Assembly (NCBI GenBank): GCA_964607765.1
Contig: CAZSNT010000014.1
Coordinates: 29,603-93,602 of the forward strand
Origin: CAZSNT01 sp964607765
Lineage (GTDB): Bacteria; Verrucomicrobiota; Lentisphaeria; Oligosphaerales; JABHEG01
DNA: 64,000 nucleotides
Reading direction: 5' to 3'
The notes beneath the pieces are model-generated. The model searched no databases. It saw only the letters and a list, made by a program, of their open reading frames with translations, and was not told the origin of the DNA. Positions 61,433 through 64,000 of this stretch are shown here, piece by piece (position 1 is the stretch's first letter; every line of letters begins with the position of its first letter). Both the position numbers and the translations under genes were made by a program.

Positions 61433-63223
61433 TTAACGGTTACGTCGCGTCGGCTCCGCAGGTGGCTCAATGGCAAGCTGGATGTTGTCAATGAAAACAA
61501 AACCCTCTGCTGCAACGCCCTGCTCGAGACGAATGATCGGCAGGACACTGGTAGGGACGAAACTGCCCGACTTCGTCTCGACTGGGAGAGCACCTGAGTA
61601 TTCGATGCGCCACACACCGGGTGACCGTCTCTCGCAGGAGTTGTATGCGGTCGTTGTCGACGTGTTGTCGCTGTCTGCCCACTTAAAGTCAACCGATCCG
61701 ACTCCCCGGGCAAGTGCTCTGGGTATGTGGACGTCGAGCGAGATCCGGTAACGTGTGCCGTCCGTGACTTTGTGGGAAGCCAGGTCAATCACATCGGAGG
61801 GGCGAATCGAAGACCATTGATTGGGGCCGGTTGAGAGCCGGACGACGTTGCCGGATGCGGAGGAGAACTCAGCCGCCGCCTTCACCACTTTGCCGGACAC
61901 AGTGTTGGCGGTTCGGACGGCAGTGCCGGCGAGGTCCTCGTTATTGCCGGAAGTCGCCCCGCGGGTTGCACGCTCGAAGTCCTCGCTCCAAATGACAACG
62001 GGCTTGACTGGTGGCGGGTCGGGTTTGGGGGCAACCATGATCGCGGTGGCGGTGGCGGGTGTGTCGGAGCCTCGATATGAAATCCGGACACGGCTCTCTC
62101 CGGACAGATCCGGGCCATCCGGGATGCGGAGCGGGACGACCACTCTGCCCAATCCCGGTTGGAGGACACGACTGGTGCGGAGGACCTCCCTGCCCTTCCC
62201 GTCCCTCACATCGATCAGGACGGTTTCCTTCCGGTTGCTGGAATAGACAAAGGACAGCGTCTTCCAGAGCGATTCACCGGAGCTGGCTTCATCGATCCTC
62301 AGAAATGTGGGGAAGACATCATAAGGGGGAGGCGCCACTGTCTCATCGACATCGACCAGCAGGTAGCTGCGCACCCAGTCGTAGTAGCATGTGTTCCTGG
62401 CCGGATCGAGGAGCTCGGCTTCTTTCGGCAACTCGATCCACGGGAACGGGTAGGTTTCGCAGACCAGGTTCATGGCCATCCGCTGATCGAAGGGCTTCTC
62501 CTTGATGCCGGCGTAGAAGGTCATGTCCCGGCCTTCATTCTCGTTGAAGTAGAACGTGGCGGCGCTCTCGTCGCGCCACCAGCACCCGTAGATATTGAAG
62601 TCGTCCGACGGCAGGCCTTCCGCGTTGAACTTCACAGACGGCTTGGCCACCAGGTTGTGCTTCTCCCCGGTCGTGTCCGTGTACCAGAAATGCGAGTTCG
62701 AGTTCATGCCGTTCGCGAAGTGGTTGCCTTTGAAGTCACCCGATCGCCCGATGCACTCCTGAATGTCCAACTCGAGCCCATACCAATCCTTGCCTTCTTC
62801 CGGCCCGTCGAAATTCGCGCGTGTGGACAACCAGAAGGTCGTTGAGAGGGACGACCTGCCGGCCTTGAACCGGCACTCGTAGTAGCCGAACCAGGCCTCG
62901 TAGCTCTTCGAGGTCACGGCGGCGCAGGACATCGTGTAGGTGTACTTGCCGACTTTCGTCTCTTTGTCCAGCAAGCCGCCTTTCAGCTTCAGCAGCCCGT
63001 CGCTGACCGACACATTCTCCGGCACAAACAGGCCAGGCTCGCGCCCTTTCCATCTCGGGTGGTAGTCGTACCACTTCGCGTCATCGAGTTCAGTGCCGTT
63101 GAACTCGTCTGAGAATGCCTCGTTCAGCACCCAGCGCTTGCCGGCCGGCGGGTCGGGCGGCACGGCGGCCAAGTCCAGAGCGAGGGCGCCCAGAGCCATC
63201 GCCAGCCATCGAGTCGTCTTCAT
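61433..63223 (-). CDS. Secreted GH16 agarase/carrageenase-like enzyme
   Basis: 596 residues from the ATG at 63223 (GGAGGAG 7 nt upstream), with signal peptide LAMALGALALDLAA. GH16 spans ~30-300: GYYECRFKAGRSSLSTTFWLS, then the bulged catalytic motif Glu151-x-Asp153-x-x-Glu156 (ELDIQE), as in beta-agarases and porphyranases. Residues ~330-590 hold two beta-sandwich regions, probably carbohydrate-binding, with a Pro-rich linker near 400 (KPDPPPVKP). It likely starts degradation outside the cell. Upstream are a 10-bp repeat tract and the partial GH117 gene, a pairing expected for agar-type breakdown. Confidence 0.88.
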   Translation of the reverse strand: MKTTRWLAMALGALALDLAAVPPDPPAGKRWVLNEAFSDEFNGTELDDAKWYDYHPRWKGREPGLFVPENVSVSDGLLKLKGGLLDKETKVGKYTYTMSCAAVTSKSYEAWFGYYECRFKAGRSSLSTTFWLSTRANFDGPEEGKDWYGLELDIQECIGRSGDFKGNHFANGMNSNSHFWYTDTTGEKHNLVAKPSVKFNAEGLPSDDFNIYGCWWRDESAATFYFNENEGRDMTFYAGIKEKPFDQRMAMNLVCETYPFPWIELPKEAELLDPARNTCYYDWVRSYLLVDVDETVAPPPYDVFPTFLRIDEASSGESLWKTLSFVYSSNRKETVLIDVRDGKGREVLRTSRVLQPGLGRVVVPLRIPDGPDLSGESRVRISYRGSDTPATATAIMVAPKPDPPPVKPVVIWSEDFERATRGATSGNNEDLAGTAVRTANTVSGKVVKAAAEFSSASGNVVRLSTGPNQWSSIRPSDVIDLASHKVTDGTRYRISLDVHIPRALARGVGSVDFKWADSDNTSTTTAYNSCERRSPGVWRIEYSGALPVETKSGSFVPTSVLPIIRLEQGVAAEGFVFIDNIQLAIEPPAEPTRRNR

Positions 63224-63296
63224 GTGCACGCTCCTCCGGTCAGTAGTCGTGTTACGAGTCGATCTGCGACCATGTTTGTGTCTCCCATTTATGTCG

Positions 63297-63390
63297 GGGC
63301 TTCGATGCCGGTCGATGCCGGCCGATGCCTCTCGAGTCCTGTCGAACGATCGATGGGTGTCGACTGGAGTCGACCGGAGTCGACAGGTCT
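63297..63390. repeat. 10-bp-period repeat tract (about 9 units, palindromic overall)
   Basis: Left units GTCGATGCCG, GCCGATGCCT, CTCGAGTCCT invert to CGACTGGAGT, CGACCGGAGT, CGACAGGTCT on the right. The tract ends exactly at the stop codon of the partial GH117. Confidence 0.7.
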
Positions 63391-64000
63391 CAACCGCGTC
63401 TCAGCCTTTCTGTCTCCCGGGCAATCCGTGTCCGCTGTTTTGCACTCAATCCGTGCCTGTAGAGAAAATCGAGATCGAGTCGGACGTGATGCTGTTTCAT
63501 CTGCGGGTCGTCGACATCCCTGCTCAAATTGCAGTCGAAGCGGAGCAGGATGCTGTGGTTCCGGGACCAGTCGCCGCCGGCATTGGTGATGTGCGAAATT
63601 CCCCAGGTGATGCCCCGGCCGTCCGGGGTGTCCGTGAACGCGTCGGGCACGAACGGGCCGGCGGCATCGGGGATCAGCTCCACGTGGGATGCGACCTCGA
63701 AGTTCACCCAGTCCCCGGCGTACTGGATGGTGTTGACTTCATTACCGTCCCGGATCATGAATGCGGCGACGCCGCCCTTGAACGGGAAGAGGGTCGTTTC
63801 GTGACCCGAATTCAGGACTGGATTGAGGGGGTGCTTCTCGAATGGTCCCAACGGGTCCTCGGCGATGGCCAAACCGGTCATGCGCACGCCCTGGCGGCAC
63901 TCCTCACTGCGGTCGAAGTCCGCCTTGTAGTAGAGGTATATCCTCCCTTCGTGAACGAGAGGGTACGGATCGTGGATCGAGTACTGATCCCACTCGCCGG
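63390..64000 (-). CDS. GH117 alpha-1,3-(3,6-anhydro)-galactosidase (partial, N-terminus off right edge)
   Basis: The frame is open from the right edge to the stop at 63390, giving the last ~203 residues. It includes YSIHDPYPLVH (second catalytic Asp) and NSGHETTLFP (histidine acid), GLAIAEDPLGPFEKHPLNPVLN and FTDTPDGRGITWG, closely matching the intact GH117 at 43332. The N-terminal half with the base aspartate and the start lie outside the window. Confidence 0.9.
   Translation of the reverse strand, partial: GEWDQYSIHDPYPLVHEGRIYLYYKADFDRSEECRQGVRMTGLAIAEDPLGPFEKHPLNPVLNSGHETTLFPFKGGVAAFMIRDGNEVNTIQYAGDWVNFEVASHVELIPDAAGPFVPDAFTDTPDGRGITWGISHITNAGGDWSRNHSILLRFDCNLSRDVDDPQMKQHHVRLDLDFLYRHGLSAKQRTRIARETERLRRG

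Overview
The window is GC-rich, almost fully coding, and about 90% of its genes lie on the minus strand. It reads as a saccharolytic bacterium of the PVC superphylum, probably Kiritimatiellota, Lentisphaerota or a related planctomycete lineage. This is inferred from many formylglycine sulfatases with EF-hand tails, secreted PQQ-type beta-propellers, several uroporphyrinogen-decarboxylase (URO-D)-like proteins, and the absence of SusC/SusD pairs. No rRNA, tRNA or classical CRISPR array was seen.

The main theme is degradation of sulfated galactans, most likely of red algae (carrageenan, agar, porphyran). From left to right: (1) 1-5379, two tandem ~950-aa propeller proteins resembling GH150 lambda-carrageenase; (2) 5775-17989, three sulfatases, GH42-like and GH50-like hydrolases and a GH127, with stop/start overlaps; (3) 18000-24850, an intergenic region with palindromic repeats, a URO-D-like gene, two propeller genes and a VapBC-type toxin-antitoxin pair between direct repeats; (4) 24988-30074, a GH2, a PQQ propeller and a C45 Ntn-hydrolase; (5) 30201-31288, a four-helix-bundle/zinc-ribbon gene between arrays of a 10-bp repeat; (6) 31285-37643, a putative TIM-barrel glycosidase, a secreted beta-sandwich protein, a DUF5060/DUF4038 hydrolase and a metallophosphoesterase; (7) 37779-46796, sulfatase, Lcl-domain protein, GH2, GH117, then a URO-D-like gene coupled to a COG0523 GTPase; (8) 46928-52619, LamG-GH16, GH43-like, FAD oxidoreductase and URO-D-like genes; (9) 52881-56460, a two-gene ATPase cassette with an iteron-like promoter, flanked on both sides by truncated genes; (10) 56961-64000, sulfatase, GH95, GH16 and a partial second GH117.

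A plausible division of labour: secreted endo-enzymes (GH150-like, GH16, GH50-like) cut the polymer; secreted and cytoplasmic sulfatases remove sulfate; GH117, GH127, GH2, GH42 and GH95 release anhydrogalactose, galactose and related sugars; and the URO-D-like proteins, one with a metallochaperone GTPase, could handle methyl groups. That last link is inference.

Three features look least explained: the dispersed 10-bp-period arrays and their associated four-helix-bundle gene; the two-ATPase cassette with its three 24-bp iterons and gene-scar borders; and a recurring pattern of short gene scraps (N- or C-terminal fragments) in the gaps between intact genes.
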